Counted from the first letter of the stretch, positions 15,079-24,298 are shown. The stretch is DNA of 64,000 nt from an uncultured Pseudomonadales bacterium (GCA_943842505.1 CALTDI010000010.1:1-64000); one strand, 5' to 3'. Program-made: numbers and translations. Notes: generated by a model not told the origin, from the sequence alone.

Positions 15079-15900
15079 TTGACTACAGAGAGTGTCTCAT
15101 CTGCAAACAAACTCGTACTCCGATATTGGAACTGTGCCGGGCGAGGCATGCTCATGCGTTATATGGCTTATGACGCGGGCCTCAACTTTGTAGACGATAT
15201 AGTCGATTTCGAGAAAGATTTTTTGGGAGGAACCTGGGAGAGCACAAAAAAATATATACCTGAACTTGCTGGGCCTTTCAAAGCACTGCCAGTGGTACAG
15301 CACAACGGATCAACAATCAATGAGACTGGGGCATGTGCACAATATATCGCTGAAATTGCTGGCTACATGCCAAAGAGCCCACTAGACCGCGCCAGGGTCA
15401 TCATGATCTGCGATCACATTTATGAAGATATCCTTATCAATATAAGCTATGGGCTCTGGGGCTTCAGGGAGTGGGATCGAGATGTTATTGGGGGATTTGC
15501 TGGCCCAACTTCTGGATTACCACTCAAGTTCGTCAATCTGGAGAACACCCTTGCTGAGAGCGCAAGCGGTTTTGCTGTTGGCAATGAAATAAGCATGGCT
15601 GATTTTGCCATTTTCTATATTGTTGATATTTTGACGCAACGGATGCTCGAGGTTGAAAGCGGCACTGAGGCAGTTAAATTGCTATTGGGAGACAAGCCGT
15701 TCATTGCCGCACATCAGAAAATGATGCTAGCGCGCCCAAATATATCGAAATATAGAAACTCAGCTCAATGGAAAAAATATGGTCCTTATATTTCAGGATT
15801 AGGTGTCATGGGAAATCGAACTCATGAACTCGAGCTGGGCGAAACCGAACTTGAGGGAATCGAAACCCTGGCATCGAAGCTGGTGTCTTGTCTGCGCTGA
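15079..15900 (+). CDS. Glutathione S-transferase family protein
   Basis: I prefer the TTG at 15079, which has GAAGGAG 8 bp upstream; an upstream TTG (15058) lacks this. The 273-residue protein has a thioredoxin-like start (KLVLRYWNCAGRGMLMRYMA), then FKALPVVQHNGSTINETGAC, the substrate-binding cis-Pro and 'ES/ET' glutathione contacts, and an all-helical C-terminal half with SMADFAIFYIVD matching the N-capping D of GSTs. It likely conjugates or reduces an electrophile. The last 30 residues are unusually polar and may be altered by the nearby IS element. Confidence 0.75.
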   Translation: MTTESVSSANKLVLRYWNCAGRGMLMRYMAYDAGLNFVDDIVDFEKDFLGGTWESTKKYIPELAGPFKALPVVQHNGSTINETGACAQYIAEIAGYMPKSPLDRARVIMICDHIYEDILINISYGLWGFREWDRDVIGGFAGPTSGLPLKFVNLENTLAESASGFAVGNEISMADFAIFYIVDILTQRMLEVESGTEAVKLLLGDKPFIAAHQKMMLARPNISKYRNSAQWKKYGPYISGLGVMGNRTHELELGETELEGIETLASKLVSCLR

Positions 15901-15955
15901 TGTAGCCGCATTAGCAGCCAAAAATCCACCCATGTTCCATCACATAGCCCGCGTT

Positions 15956-16744
15956 GGTATTGACAAGTTAACTCCCAAAGCCCGAAGAAGCGCCCTTCAA
16001 TCACAGCCTATAACGCCACTACCTTTTCCCAAGTCGCAAAAGCGCGCAGCCGAAAATAACGGTAATTCTCAGCTGACACCAAATGCCTGCCCAGGTTAAA
16101 TAAGTTATAGACAGCTGCATGTGCATTCAAAAATCGCTGCGCCTGATGCATTGATTTGAACTTACGCATACCCCGCTCTCTCACTCGCGTCGGCTCGTGT
16201 GAAAGCTCACATCGATTGTTCGCATATCGGCTCGTGTCATGAATCGTATCAGGGATTAACTCCCTATGAGCTACACCATAACTCCGCAATTTATCCGTGA
16301 CAATCTTCCTGGGCTCGCTCTTGTGCTTCTCCAAGAGTCGCTTAAAGAACCGCTTTGCAGCATTCCCGTCACGTCTTTTCTGCAGGAACACATCAACAAC
16401 CTCACCATCCTGATCTACTGCCCTCCACAGGTAATGTTGCTTACCCTGAATCTTCACGAACACCTCATCAATGAAGAAAGTGTCTCCATATCCCTGATGC
16501 TTCCTTCGCAATCGCTGGGCATATTTCGATCCGAATTTGTTGCACCAGAGGCGAATGGCCTCGTAGCTGACGGTCACGCCCCGCTCGGCCAACAAGTCTT
16601 CAATATCACGATGACTAAGGTTGAATCGGTGATAGAGCCAGACGGCGTACTGGATGATTTCGGGCGGGAATCGGTGGCGCTTGTACATTTTTGATTGAGT
16701 CATGAGCTAAATACTGGCAGATTGAGGGTTAACTTGTCAGCACC
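15956..16744 (-). mobile_element. IS6-family insertion sequence, 789 bp
   Basis: Terminal inverted repeats match in 17 of 20 positions or so: GGTATTGACAAGTTAACTCC from 15956, and GGTGCTGACAAGTTAACCC read inward from 16744. The size fits the IS6 family. Flanks are CCCGCGTT and CGCCCGTG, so there is no clean 8-bp target duplication. That would follow from an adjacent deletion, for which this family is known, and fits the truncated helicase gene on the right. Confidence 0.85.
16008..16703 (-). CDS. IS6-family DDE transposase
   Basis: The 231-residue protein has the family's helix-turn-helix start (HRFPPEIIQYAVWLYHRFNL, SHRDIEDLLAERGV), then D-E in FFIDEVFVKI, D in KIVTDKLRSYG, and the NNRCELSHEPTRVRERGM signature carrying the catalytic Glu. 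These form the DDE triad for replicative, cointegrate-forming transposition. The length is normal for the family and the frame is intact, so the element may be active. Confidence 0.9.
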   Translation of the reverse strand: MTQSKMYKRHRFPPEIIQYAVWLYHRFNLSHRDIEDLLAERGVTVSYEAIRLWCNKFGSKYAQRLRRKHQGYGDTFFIDEVFVKIQGKQHYLWRAVDQDGEVVDVFLQKRRDGNAAKRFFKRLLEKHKSEPRKIVTDKLRSYGVAHRELIPDTIHDTSRYANNRCELSHEPTRVRERGMRKFKSMHQAQRFLNAHAAVYNLFNLGRHLVSAENYRYFRLRAFATWEKVVAL

Positions 16745-17720
16745 CGCCCGTGTACTGTTTAATTTTGATCTGCCTTGGAATCCTATGGATATGGAACAGC
16801 GTATCGGCCGAATCCATCGTTATGGCCAAAGTGATACCGCTCAAGTTTATAACTTGGTGCTGGGTGACACCATTGAAGGTCGCATATTTCTTTTACTTGA
16901 TGAAAAACTCGAGGAGATTGCCAAAGCGCTTGGCAAGGTAGATGAGAAGGGGCAGGTAGAAGAGGATCTTCGCTCCCAAATCTTGGGCCAGTTATCAGAA
17001 CAGGTGAATTACCAACAGCTCTACTCCCAAGCGCTGCAAGATCCAGAGTTAAAACGAACCAGGCTAGAGCTGGAAGCGGCCATGGATAATGCGCAACATG
17101 CAAAAGACGCCGTATTCGAGCTGTTTCAGGATTTGGATGGGTTCAGTCTGGATGAATATACGCCGTTATCTGACACGGAAGAATCAATTGATGACCTTGT
17201 AAGGTTTATGCAGAAGGCGTTGCCTTCCGAAGGCGAAACAATCGAAGTCAGGGGCGAGAAGCACGTTGCTTTAGTTAAGGATGGCTTAGAACAAATACTC
17301 TTTACGACTGACCGTGAAGAGGCAACGAACTCTGAAAATTTGCAATTGGTCGGGCTGGATCACCCAGTTATATCAGAGCAGCTCGACAAATACAGAAATC
17401 TCGATCCCGAACTTTTAGGCTTTTACTCCAGTGAGTTAAATCCTGGTGAATCCATCTCTATTTGGGAAGTCCGCGCAACGAATGCTAAAGGCCATGCTGT
17501 TCATTCCATAGTGAAGCTCGCTGTTGATTCAGAGGGTAATCGCTTGCCACATTTGGAAAAGCAAATAGACAATATATTTAGGGAGGAGGTAAATGCAGGA
17601 AGTACCGTAATCGATTTGCATAAGATCGAAGCGGGACTTGAACGTGAGCTTCACCACCGGAATATCGTAAAGCCTGAGCAGGCCTATTCAGCAAAGCTAG
17701 TTGGGTTGGCTTGCGGATGA
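16745..17720 (+). pseudogene. C-terminal remnant of an SNF2/RapA-type helicase, cut by the IS element
   Basis: The frame reads directly out of the IS end. Its first host residues are ARVLFNFDLPWNPMDMEQRI then GRIHRYGQ, helicase motifs V-VI of superfamily 2. The 300 residues after it match the tail of defence-associated SNF2-like helicases, with GLDHPVISEQLDKY resembling the RapA-type 'HPl' segment. The N-terminal ATPase core is missing. The apparent ATG (16695) lies inside the IS, so no functional product is expected. It could derive from a DISARM-like or other phage-defence island; that link is inference. Confidence 0.7.
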
Positions 17721-17809
17721 TCGCGTAAGGTCAGATTTTTGTATTTTTTCACCGAAAATCTCGCTCAATTGCGTACACATTGAGAGCGATATCGAATGCT
17801 GAGAAATCA

Positions 17810-17920
17810 ATGGCCATAGCCACCACTCAGGCCAATATCAATATTAAAGAATCACTGCAAGAGGACTATGCTGTTGAAGATCAGTTAAAAGACTTGCTGG
17901 TTAAAGAAAGGTTGCCATGA
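17810..17920 (+). CDS. 36-residue small open frame after the helicase remnant
   Basis: MAIATTQANINIKESLQEDY followed by a charged helix; the TGA overlaps the ATG of the next frame. No ribosome-binding site is clear. It may be a fragment of a larger gene lost with the helicase N-terminus. Confidence 0.3.
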   Translation: MAIATTQANINIKESLQEDYAVEDQLKDLLVKERLP

Positions 17921-18204
17921 TGTTCTCAGTAGGATACGGAATTCAGAATCGGGTCAATAAAATGCGAGAAATCTCAAAAGATGATCCAACGACAGCTACC
18001 ATTCTTGCTGCAGTTCATTTCGAATGGATGATCAAACGAGCGATACAATTTACTTCCACATCTTATTGGTATTTAGCGATTGAGGGGTAAAACGAAGAAG
18101 TCTCAGAAACCTATAAAAAGTCCTGTGCTGCTTTTGGGAAATTTAACTGTCTCAATGCTCAAGAAGATAGAGAAACTGTCAGAAGTCAGGATCTAGTATT
18201 CTGA
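17917..18204 (+). pseudogene. Degraded HEPN-like gene with an in-frame stop
   Basis: The frame from ATG 17917 encodes 57 residues to TAA 18088-18090 and continues in the same frame for another 37 codons to TGA 18204. TATILAAVHFEWMIKRAIQF resembles the first helix of RiboL-PSP-HEPN proteins of defence islands. A single stop-creating change would explain the interruption. The function is lost unless the stop is read through. The rest of 17721-18252 shows nothing else. Confidence 0.35.
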
Positions 18205-18252
18205 GGCGATCATGGAACATCAAGATTGTCTTTGTTAAGTAAAATGTTTTAA

Positions 18253-20229
18253 CTAATCGGATAACTTATCGTATTCGTCAATTGAAACGAGGAAAAAATA
18301 ATCTAGTTCATCTTTTGTTTTCAACATCCAAAGCGTTTTATCGTCTCTTTGCTCTACATAAGAGTATGATACTCCGACGATGTTATTTTGATTGCAGAAT
18401 ATTTGATACGCTTCATGATAAAACAAACCATCTCTAAAAATAATTGGATCTGCTTCAGTTCCTTCTCCAAAGAAGTCTTTATTTAATGCTAATTTTCCTG
18501 GGATGTGCAAATGATCGCATGCTTCTTTGAATGATTTTCCAGAATTCAATTCAAATTGCAGTTTTGATAATCTAGTAGTTGCCAGGAGCGGAATCTCGGC
18601 ACTTACTGCAGATAGATCGGCAGTTAGGTAACCTATATTCGAGATAATTCTGGCTGAGATATATCTTATTAATTCATCTTTACCGTCTCCAAGCAGGTCT
18701 GCTCCACGAAGAATTTCCCCATGAATACTCTGAGATAAGGCGTTGTATTCATAACTTATACTTTCGGGAAGAGAATTGATTAACTTATCAGTATTAATGC
18801 TGTCAATTCCAAATAATTGGATCCATTCTTCTCTCAGTTGAGAAGTGCCCTCAAAAGTAGATCTACCGCCAAATAAAGTCAGACCCAAAACTCGATCAAT
18901 TTCAAATAATCCATCTATGTCTGAATTATTTATAAGTTTTTTAGTTAGTTCATCTAGTACAGTAGAAATCCAGATAGAAACAGAATGAAATTCATACAAA
19001 GAACGAGAAAGAATTGAGCTGGTTAATGGTAAATCATGAATTATGGAAAGTTGAATATTTGGGATAAGTATCGCTTTCTTCAAATTTGAAAGGAGAGATA
19101 TCAACCTTATCTTCTGAACTAGATCTTTGATTGTTTTTTTCTCTACTGATTTGTCTGAGAGTGAAAGATATTCTTTTATAGATCCAATCCAGTACCAACT
19201 AGATTCTAATGACTCAAATGGATACAGCTTGTTTTTGTAAAATTTATTAAATTCACTAAATGTCGGGAAATTGAAGCAAGCATCTGAAATATTTTGTATT
19301 TCGCTGATTTCATCCTCTACAAGTTTTTCATATATTGAGTTTTTTTCCTTGTGATTCAGTTTTAGGGTGTTTAGCCCATGCATAATATTCTCAGTGTTAA
19401 TTATTTTTTCGAATCCGGAAAACTTATCGATGGATAATTTTCTGTCAATTTCATTAATTGATTTCTTAATATAAATTTGTTTTTTTGATTTAACTGTGTG
19501 TTTTGTGTCTAGCCAAGGATGCTTAAAAAAATTATCGAATATGGAATTTAAAGAGGATATAAATAATTCTGGAGAACTAGTATTAAGTGGATCGAGAACA
19601 ATTCGATGACTTCCATAGTTCGGATGTACGTAGTCGTTTAATTTATTTTTTAAGTCAATTATTTCTGAATTCGAGGCATTTTTTTTTAATCTCCTTGATT
19701 TTTTTGTGATTTCTTCTATAGATTTCTTCTCTATTCTTGGCAATCCCCAGTCCTTAAAGTTCTTACCAATCATTTGCATATCCCTATGCGATATATCTCC
19801 GTTTATAAGAGTCTGGCAGTTATTTTCTAATATCATGCCTCTAATAGTTTCTTCAGCAAGCGTTCTCGTGATTAAGGTGGAACTCAGTATATTTTCGGAA
19901 TCAAATGCAATTGCGAGTCCTTTTTCTAGATCAAACCATCTTACCCAATTAGCGGTTCTTATGAGTGGGACTAATTTCCTTGCTAAATTCCAGCAAATTT
20001 CTAAATTCGTAACATGCTCTTTTTCTTTATTTGAAAACTCTCCAAACTCTCTATAAAAGAGATTTATCTCATTTTTATAAGCAACTGATTTTCCCTTTGG
20101 ATGTGCAGGAAGATGACTATTTCTTCTGTTCAAATTGAATTCAAGCTCGGCAATTTTTTCCTCAATCGTTGGAATATTTTCTATCCACGATGTTCTATAG
20201 TTCGGAAAAATTGGTATAGCGAATAGCAA
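18253..20229 (-). CDS. AT-rich 658-residue protein, possible double HEPN-like fold
   Basis: Codon use is strongly A+T-rich compared with the core genes, a sign of recent transfer. The helical protein appears to have two similar halves. The first has LSSTLITRTLAEETIRGMIL and later LNDYVHPNYGSHRI. The second has TSSILSRSLYEFHSVSIWIS and later YNALSQSIHGEILRG. Each pair (R-x-L-x-E helix, then a short helix with H) recalls DUF5677/HEPN-like proteins. No membrane segment, ATPase or nuclease motif is seen. It stands alone between the helicase relics and the recombinase operon, in a typical cargo position. Confidence 0.5.
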   Translation of the reverse strand: MLFAIPIFPNYRTSWIENIPTIEEKIAELEFNLNRRNSHLPAHPKGKSVAYKNEINLFYREFGEFSNKEKEHVTNLEICWNLARKLVPLIRTANWVRWFDLEKGLAIAFDSENILSSTLITRTLAEETIRGMILENNCQTLINGDISHRDMQMIGKNFKDWGLPRIEKKSIEEITKKSRRLKKNASNSEIIDLKNKLNDYVHPNYGSHRIVLDPLNTSSPELFISSLNSIFDNFFKHPWLDTKHTVKSKKQIYIKKSINEIDRKLSIDKFSGFEKIINTENIMHGLNTLKLNHKEKNSIYEKLVEDEISEIQNISDACFNFPTFSEFNKFYKNKLYPFESLESSWYWIGSIKEYLSLSDKSVEKKTIKDLVQKIRLISLLSNLKKAILIPNIQLSIIHDLPLTSSILSRSLYEFHSVSIWISTVLDELTKKLINNSDIDGLFEIDRVLGLTLFGGRSTFEGTSQLREEWIQLFGIDSINTDKLINSLPESISYEYNALSQSIHGEILRGADLLGDGKDELIRYISARIISNIGYLTADLSAVSAEIPLLATTRLSKLQFELNSGKSFKEACDHLHIPGKLALNKDFFGEGTEADPIIFRDGLFYHEAYQIFCNQNNIVGVSYSYVEQRDDKTLWMLKTKDELDYFFLVSIDEYDKLSD

Positions 20230-20663
20230 AGTTATTACCTCAGCAAAAAATGTATGATTCTTGAAATATTTTCACAAGATCAGCAAACGTTCCAAAGGCA
20301 TCACCAAATTTTCCGTCTGCTCCAGCTAATCTTTAAAAAAATTCGGTCGCTTGGTCCGTAACCAGCTAATAGAAGCGCAAGGGTCACTTGCTTCGCCTAA
20401 CTGTTCCGGTTTCAAAGTTAGTATAAGCAACTGATCTTTGATTTGGAACTTTCTCGTTGACTAAAAGGGTTTCCGAGGTCGGTGATTGGGACTCAAGGCT
20501 CTCTTGTTCAATGTTTGCTTCAGAAGCACTTGGTGGTGCTGCTTTTTACGAAAATAAGGGAGAATCTTTGGGCAGGTGATATTTAACTGGGTTCTAATAA
20601 CTCGCGATAACGGCTGTCAGCTTGCCACGCTTAGCTATCTATAATTGATGAAGATCTTCCTTA

Positions 20664-20716
20664 AGACCGTCTGCTTTAAGAGGGCTGAACGATTCTTATT
20701 TTAAAGCTGACGGTCT
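20664..20716. repeat. Long inverted repeat downstream of the recombinase operon
   Basis: AGACCGTCTGCTTTAA (20664-20679) is mirrored by TTAAAGCTGACGGTCT (20701-20716) with one mismatch in 16 and a 21-bp spacer. On the minus strand it lies about 60 bp after the last recombinase stop but lacks a T-run, so it is not a standard terminator. It could be a recombinase site or a Rho/RNA-stability hairpin. The rest of 20230-20777 shows no gene. Confidence 0.5.
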
Positions 20717-20777
20717 AGCATGCAATACAGCATTTATTCCAAATCGCAAACCGGCGGTCCACACAATGGGGCGACAA

Positions 20778-21899
20778 TTAACAACTGTGTTTGGGATCAG
20801 TATTCAACGCTGTTTTTAATTTTTGAAGTTGACAAATCGCGTCTATCAGATTTTCACCTGCAGAAAGCATTGAAGATTGTTCATAATGGCGCAATGTTGT
20901 GTCGAGGTTACTATGTCCAAGGATTCGACTACCCGAGAGGATATTTTCCGGCGCATCACTCGATATACCGCTGGCTGCACAATCCCGCAATAGATGTGGG
21001 TTAATGGGGGAACCAAGCAGCTCTTCTGAAATCCTGATGACAGAGTAATACAGCGCGTTTCCAGACATTTTGGTGCCTCGAGTGGAAATCCAGAGTGCTC
21101 CCCGCGCCAGAATAATCTCTTCTAAATCTAGCTGTCTCTCTTTGAGCAAAATCTGCCGTTCGGTCTGTAGATAGCGATGAAAACACTTCACGAAATTCTC
21201 ATCCGTGGGAAGAGCAAATTTTATTGGGGAACCATCCTTCGTCTCTTGGCCGGGAATGGAACATTCCCATACCCAATCCTTTAGTTTTAAATGCGGACCG
21301 AGACTCAGGCTAGACATATTTTTGCGTCTCAGCGGCCGAAGCGCGAGGAGTCCAAGAGCTAGAGCGTCTCGGTAGCGTGATGCCTGGAGAATACTTGGCG
21401 ATGAACACTCTGATGCCAGCTGCTGCATGAAAGAACAGCAGACCCGCCATATTTCTCCCGGAGGCCGAATTCTTGCGTGCTTCTTACGAGATGGAGTAGC
21501 GCGCAATTGCATGCGGGCTGCAAGTTTTTTGAGCATATTGAGGTCAGATCTTGGCTCCATAACTCGAATCGCTTCAACTAGGTCTGTGACCCTCGAGGCG
21601 ATCGATTGGGAGGCAAGCCCCTGGTCTTCAAGCCGTTTAACATAAGATCTTAGAACGTCCTCGTTAAGTCTTTGACTAGGCCTCCGGGCCTCTGGTCCTC
21701 TCAGTATGCCTTCACATTCAAGATGGAAAATCCATTTGCCATAGCCTTTTTGGACCTGAATTTTGGTGGCATCTGCCCAGTGCGCTCCTGCGCCATCTGG
21801 CTCAAGGAAATCCCCTTTGCTGATTGCGTCTCGCCATAGTTGTTGATCCAGTTCGGGCCATTGATCAATTTTAACGGCTGTCGGTTGTGTTTTACTCAC
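20778..21899 (-). CDS. Tyrosine recombinase (third in the operon)
   Basis: The 373-residue protein has the tyrosine-recombinase signatures in its C-terminal third: R in ALRPLRRKNMSSL, H-x-x-R in NPHLLRDCAA, LGHSNLDTTLRHYEQ with the nucleophile Tyr. The N-terminal half is an arm/core-binding helical domain. Its ATG overlaps the stop of the 588-residue recombinase (ATGA), so the two are translationally coupled, like the TnpA/TnpB pair of Tn554-type elements. It likely cooperates with that protein in strand exchange. Confidence 0.8.
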   Translation of the reverse strand: MSKTQPTAVKIDQWPELDQQLWRDAISKGDFLEPDGAGAHWADATKIQVQKGYGKWIFHLECEGILRGPEARRPSQRLNEDVLRSYVKRLEDQGLASQSIASRVTDLVEAIRVMEPRSDLNMLKKLAARMQLRATPSRKKHARIRPPGEIWRVCCSFMQQLASECSSPSILQASRYRDALALGLLALRPLRRKNMSSLSLGPHLKLKDWVWECSIPGQETKDGSPIKFALPTDENFVKCFHRYLQTERQILLKERQLDLEEIILARGALWISTRGTKMSGNALYYSVIRISEELLGSPINPHLLRDCAASGISSDAPENILSGSRILGHSNLDTTLRHYEQSSMLSAGENLIDAICQLQKLKTALNTDPKHSC

Positions 21900-23662
21900 T
21901 TTTTACCTCCGAAAAATTGCAGTGGGTCCATAAATGGAGGTTCTGCAGATAATCCACGACTCGTCTCGGCCAACGGCTTGCGCCTATGCTGAATGATGAC
22001 ATCATCATAAAGATTGATCGCCGCTTGAGTTTCTGCACCTGCGTAGTGGTTATAGGTTGTCGTCAGTGACTTGTGCCCCAGCACTTTCCGCACCACCTCG
22101 TAATAACCCGGCTTTGTGTCCAAAAGAATTTTTGCAGCTGCATGGCGAAATTGGTGAGGTGTGAGTTTAATGGCAGCCTCATTCCAGAGTGTATTGCGTA
22201 TCTGATTGCGAAGGGCGGAGCAGTCTTTCGGCTGCCCGCTGCGACCGGGAAACAAGTAAGGGCTGTCTGAGTCACCAAGATATCCACGGTGATTAGAAAG
22301 GTAATCCTTGATCCTTTTGCTTAGGCTTTCAGGCAGAAGATACTCTAGCGCTTGGTTGTTTTTTACCTGCTGCCGCGGTATCGAGATGCGGGCTCGCTGT
22401 CCCATCCAGTTGAGATGCTCGTCGAGACGGAGTCCCTGAAGATTACTGAGGCGCATCGGTGCAAAGGTCAGTATCTCAATTGCGACCGCAGATTGAACCA
22501 GTAGATGTGCTTTTTTGGCGACGCGGTTGGTAGAGGCAGTCTTCTTTACCCTTTCTGCCTTAGTCCACAATAGCGGTGGCAGGCTGACAAATTTCTCGAC
22601 AACCCGGGGATCATCGAATTGCGCCATGGCAGCCTGGTTTTTATCACTCAGTCCCTGCTGAGGCACTCTAAGGCTCTTTAGCGATTCGGCGTAAAAAGCG
22701 ATCGTTTCCTCATCGGCTTCCAGATGCTTGACCGCGTAACTCCGGATTGTCCACGCGACTTCACCAAGATGCTTTGAAGTCTCGCGGCCATTTCTCTCCC
22801 AAAACCAGCGCATGCCGAGTTTAAACATCTCTGGGGTGACCAAATCTGATAAGCGAGCACATTTTTGTAAGTCCACTCCCTGATGATGTAGCGCTGACAA
22901 AAATCGCCAAAAATGCCCCTTAACGGCATTCAGGCTATTGGGCTTGAAAGGCATAGGATGGGCGGAGAAGGGGTCGTCGCCTGATAAGTAGGTAAGATAC
23001 TTCTCGAGGTCTTTTTGGATGGATTCAGGAACGAGACTCTCATCGATCCCATAAAGACGTTCGTCATATTTTGGTACTGTCAGTGTGGCTTGCGGCCAGC
23101 CAGTACCGGCATAGGATTGGCTGCACTTGTTCCAGACGCGACAGACAGACTGATGACGCACTTTCGGATTTTTGATCAGTGTCTCGTCCTCTAGAGCCCT
23201 GAGATAGTCTTGAGAAACTTCATCAGTAACGCTTGCGGGCGTTATCTGTTGTTTCGAGCAATAATGGAAAAAGCGGCTGAGCTCGGTTTTAAAGTAGGTC
23301 TCTCCATCGATCAGGTCCCATAATTCAGCCCAATCAGTGCTCATTGGCTCCATGTATCGGGATAGTTTCGTGCTGAGTCCTTGAGATCTAAAGCCCGCTA
23401 GTATCAGCGATCGCACATTCTGAAGTCGGCGCTTACTAACCCCTAATTGATCGGGATGTAGATCTTTAAACCTTTCCCTGAGATAGGTTGCTGAGGCCGG
23501 CATGGTGGCCAACGGTAATGAAGTCCATTTAGACAGTGTGCTGATTGCCGAGGCAATCTCTCGTCTGCGAGAGAATGACAGGTCATGATTCTCCAGAACT
23601 TGCTCTCTGAGGGTATCCAGATTAATCAGTCGGGTATCAGCAAATGAATTTTGAGTTGTCAT
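21896..23662 (-). CDS. Large tyrosine recombinase (second in the operon)
   Basis: At 588 residues it is much longer than XerC/D. The catalytic motifs lie at the end: R in FAPMRLSNLQGLRLDEH, H-Q-F-R-H in LTPHQFRHAAAK, LGHKSLTTTYNHYAG with the tyrosine. The long N-terminal region (about 370 residues) is a helical DNA-binding part, as in TnpB-type recombinases that act in pairs or trios. It overlaps the next gene by 4 bp and follows the membrane microprotein gene by 1 bp. Confidence 0.8.
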   Translation of the reverse strand: MTTQNSFADTRLINLDTLREQVLENHDLSFSRRREIASAISTLSKWTSLPLATMPASATYLRERFKDLHPDQLGVSKRRLQNVRSLILAGFRSQGLSTKLSRYMEPMSTDWAELWDLIDGETYFKTELSRFFHYCSKQQITPASVTDEVSQDYLRALEDETLIKNPKVRHQSVCRVWNKCSQSYAGTGWPQATLTVPKYDERLYGIDESLVPESIQKDLEKYLTYLSGDDPFSAHPMPFKPNSLNAVKGHFWRFLSALHHQGVDLQKCARLSDLVTPEMFKLGMRWFWERNGRETSKHLGEVAWTIRSYAVKHLEADEETIAFYAESLKSLRVPQQGLSDKNQAAMAQFDDPRVVEKFVSLPPLLWTKAERVKKTASTNRVAKKAHLLVQSAVAIEILTFAPMRLSNLQGLRLDEHLNWMGQRARISIPRQQVKNNQALEYLLPESLSKRIKDYLSNHRGYLGDSDSPYLFPGRSGQPKDCSALRNQIRNTLWNEAAIKLTPHQFRHAAAKILLDTKPGYYEVVRKVLGHKSLTTTYNHYAGAETQAAINLYDDVIIQHRRKPLAETSRGLSAEPPFMDPLQFFGGKK

Positions 23663-23663
23663 A

Positions 23664-23846
23664 TCAAGCCTCCAAGATGCCGCGTGAACGAAGATTGCGG
23701 ACAGTAAATGACAAGTGAAGCCAAATCAAGCAAAACACAACATATAGTGCAAATATGGCTAAAATAATAGTGATGCTTACTATATATAGTATTTCACTAT
23801 TTTCGGATCTAGGGGTATAAAGCCCAAATTGATGCAGTAAATTCAT
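23664..23846 (-). CDS. 60-residue single-span membrane protein in the recombinase operon
   Basis: A central hydrophobic segment of about 30 residues (YIVSITIILAIFALYVVFCL) and a short basic tail. The gene overlaps the upstream HTH gene by 4 bp and ends 1 bp before the large recombinase, so it is embedded in the operon. A membrane protein here is unusual; the role is unknown. It may instead be a coupling frame with no independent function. Confidence 0.45.
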   Translation of the reverse strand: MNLLHQFGLYTPRSENSEILYIVSITIILAIFALYVVFCLIWLHLSFTVRNLRSRGILEA

Positions 23847-24028
23847 GCCCAGTGGCTCCTCTCTACAAACGCTAAAAGGTCTTCCAATCGAAAGCGCATA
23901 CCCCCTCTGACCCGAATCGCAGAAAGTTCTTTCTCTGCGACAAGTCGCTTCAGCGTCCGTTTAGAGACAGATAGGTAGCTTGCGGCTTCCTCAGGGGTCA
24001 GTAGCCTTGTTGTCGCATTGCTCGTCAT
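23843..24028 (-). CDS. Excisionase-type helix-turn-helix protein
   Basis: A 61-residue protein, almost entirely one winged helix-turn-helix: LTPEEAASYLSVSKRTLKRL followed by IRVRGGMRFRLEDLLAFVE. This is the MerR/Xis-like HTH_17 pattern of recombination directionality factors and small repressors. Position in an integrase operon favours control of excision. The stop overlaps the start of the membrane microprotein. Confidence 0.7.
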   Translation of the reverse strand: MTSNATTRLLTPEEAASYLSVSKRTLKRLVAEKELSAIRVRGGMRFRLEDLLAFVERSHWA

Positions 24029-24061
24029 GTAATCAGTCCTCTTGTGAGTGGTTTCTGTTAA

Positions 24062-24298
24062 TCAACTCCGGTGAGAGATCTGCGCAGTGTTTTGTTCCAT
24101 GATGAAGTCAAAGAAATTGTCTTTGTGAATGAGAACTTTTTTGCCCCAATATCGAATTACACCGCGCTGCAGCAGTTCTTCACGCCGGTTAAAAACAAGC
24201 CACCTCAGAGAGCCCACTGAAAACTCCGGGCACATCTCAGAAAAATGTTGGATGGTTGTGAATGGAGATTCCGACTTCAAAGATGCGGATCGAATCAT
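24062..24298 (-). CDS. Small DNA-binding-like protein
   Basis: A 78-residue basic protein with SVGSLRWLVFNRREELLQRG, resembling the first helices of excisionase/AlpA-type HTH proteins, then VIRYWGKKVLIHKDNFFDFI, a wing and helix. Its start overlaps the integrase stop by 4 bp (ATGA). It is likely a second directionality factor or regulator; the HTH call is by pattern only. Confidence 0.5.
   Translation of the reverse strand: MIRSASLKSESPFTTIQHFSEMCPEFSVGSLRWLVFNRREELLQRGVIRYWGKKVLIHKDNFFDFIMEQNTAQISHRS

Noticed and set aside
16745..18204. An intact DISARM or similar defence system
   Set aside because: Only the C-terminal part of one helicase and a broken HEPN-like frame remain; no methyltransferase or other subunits are present.
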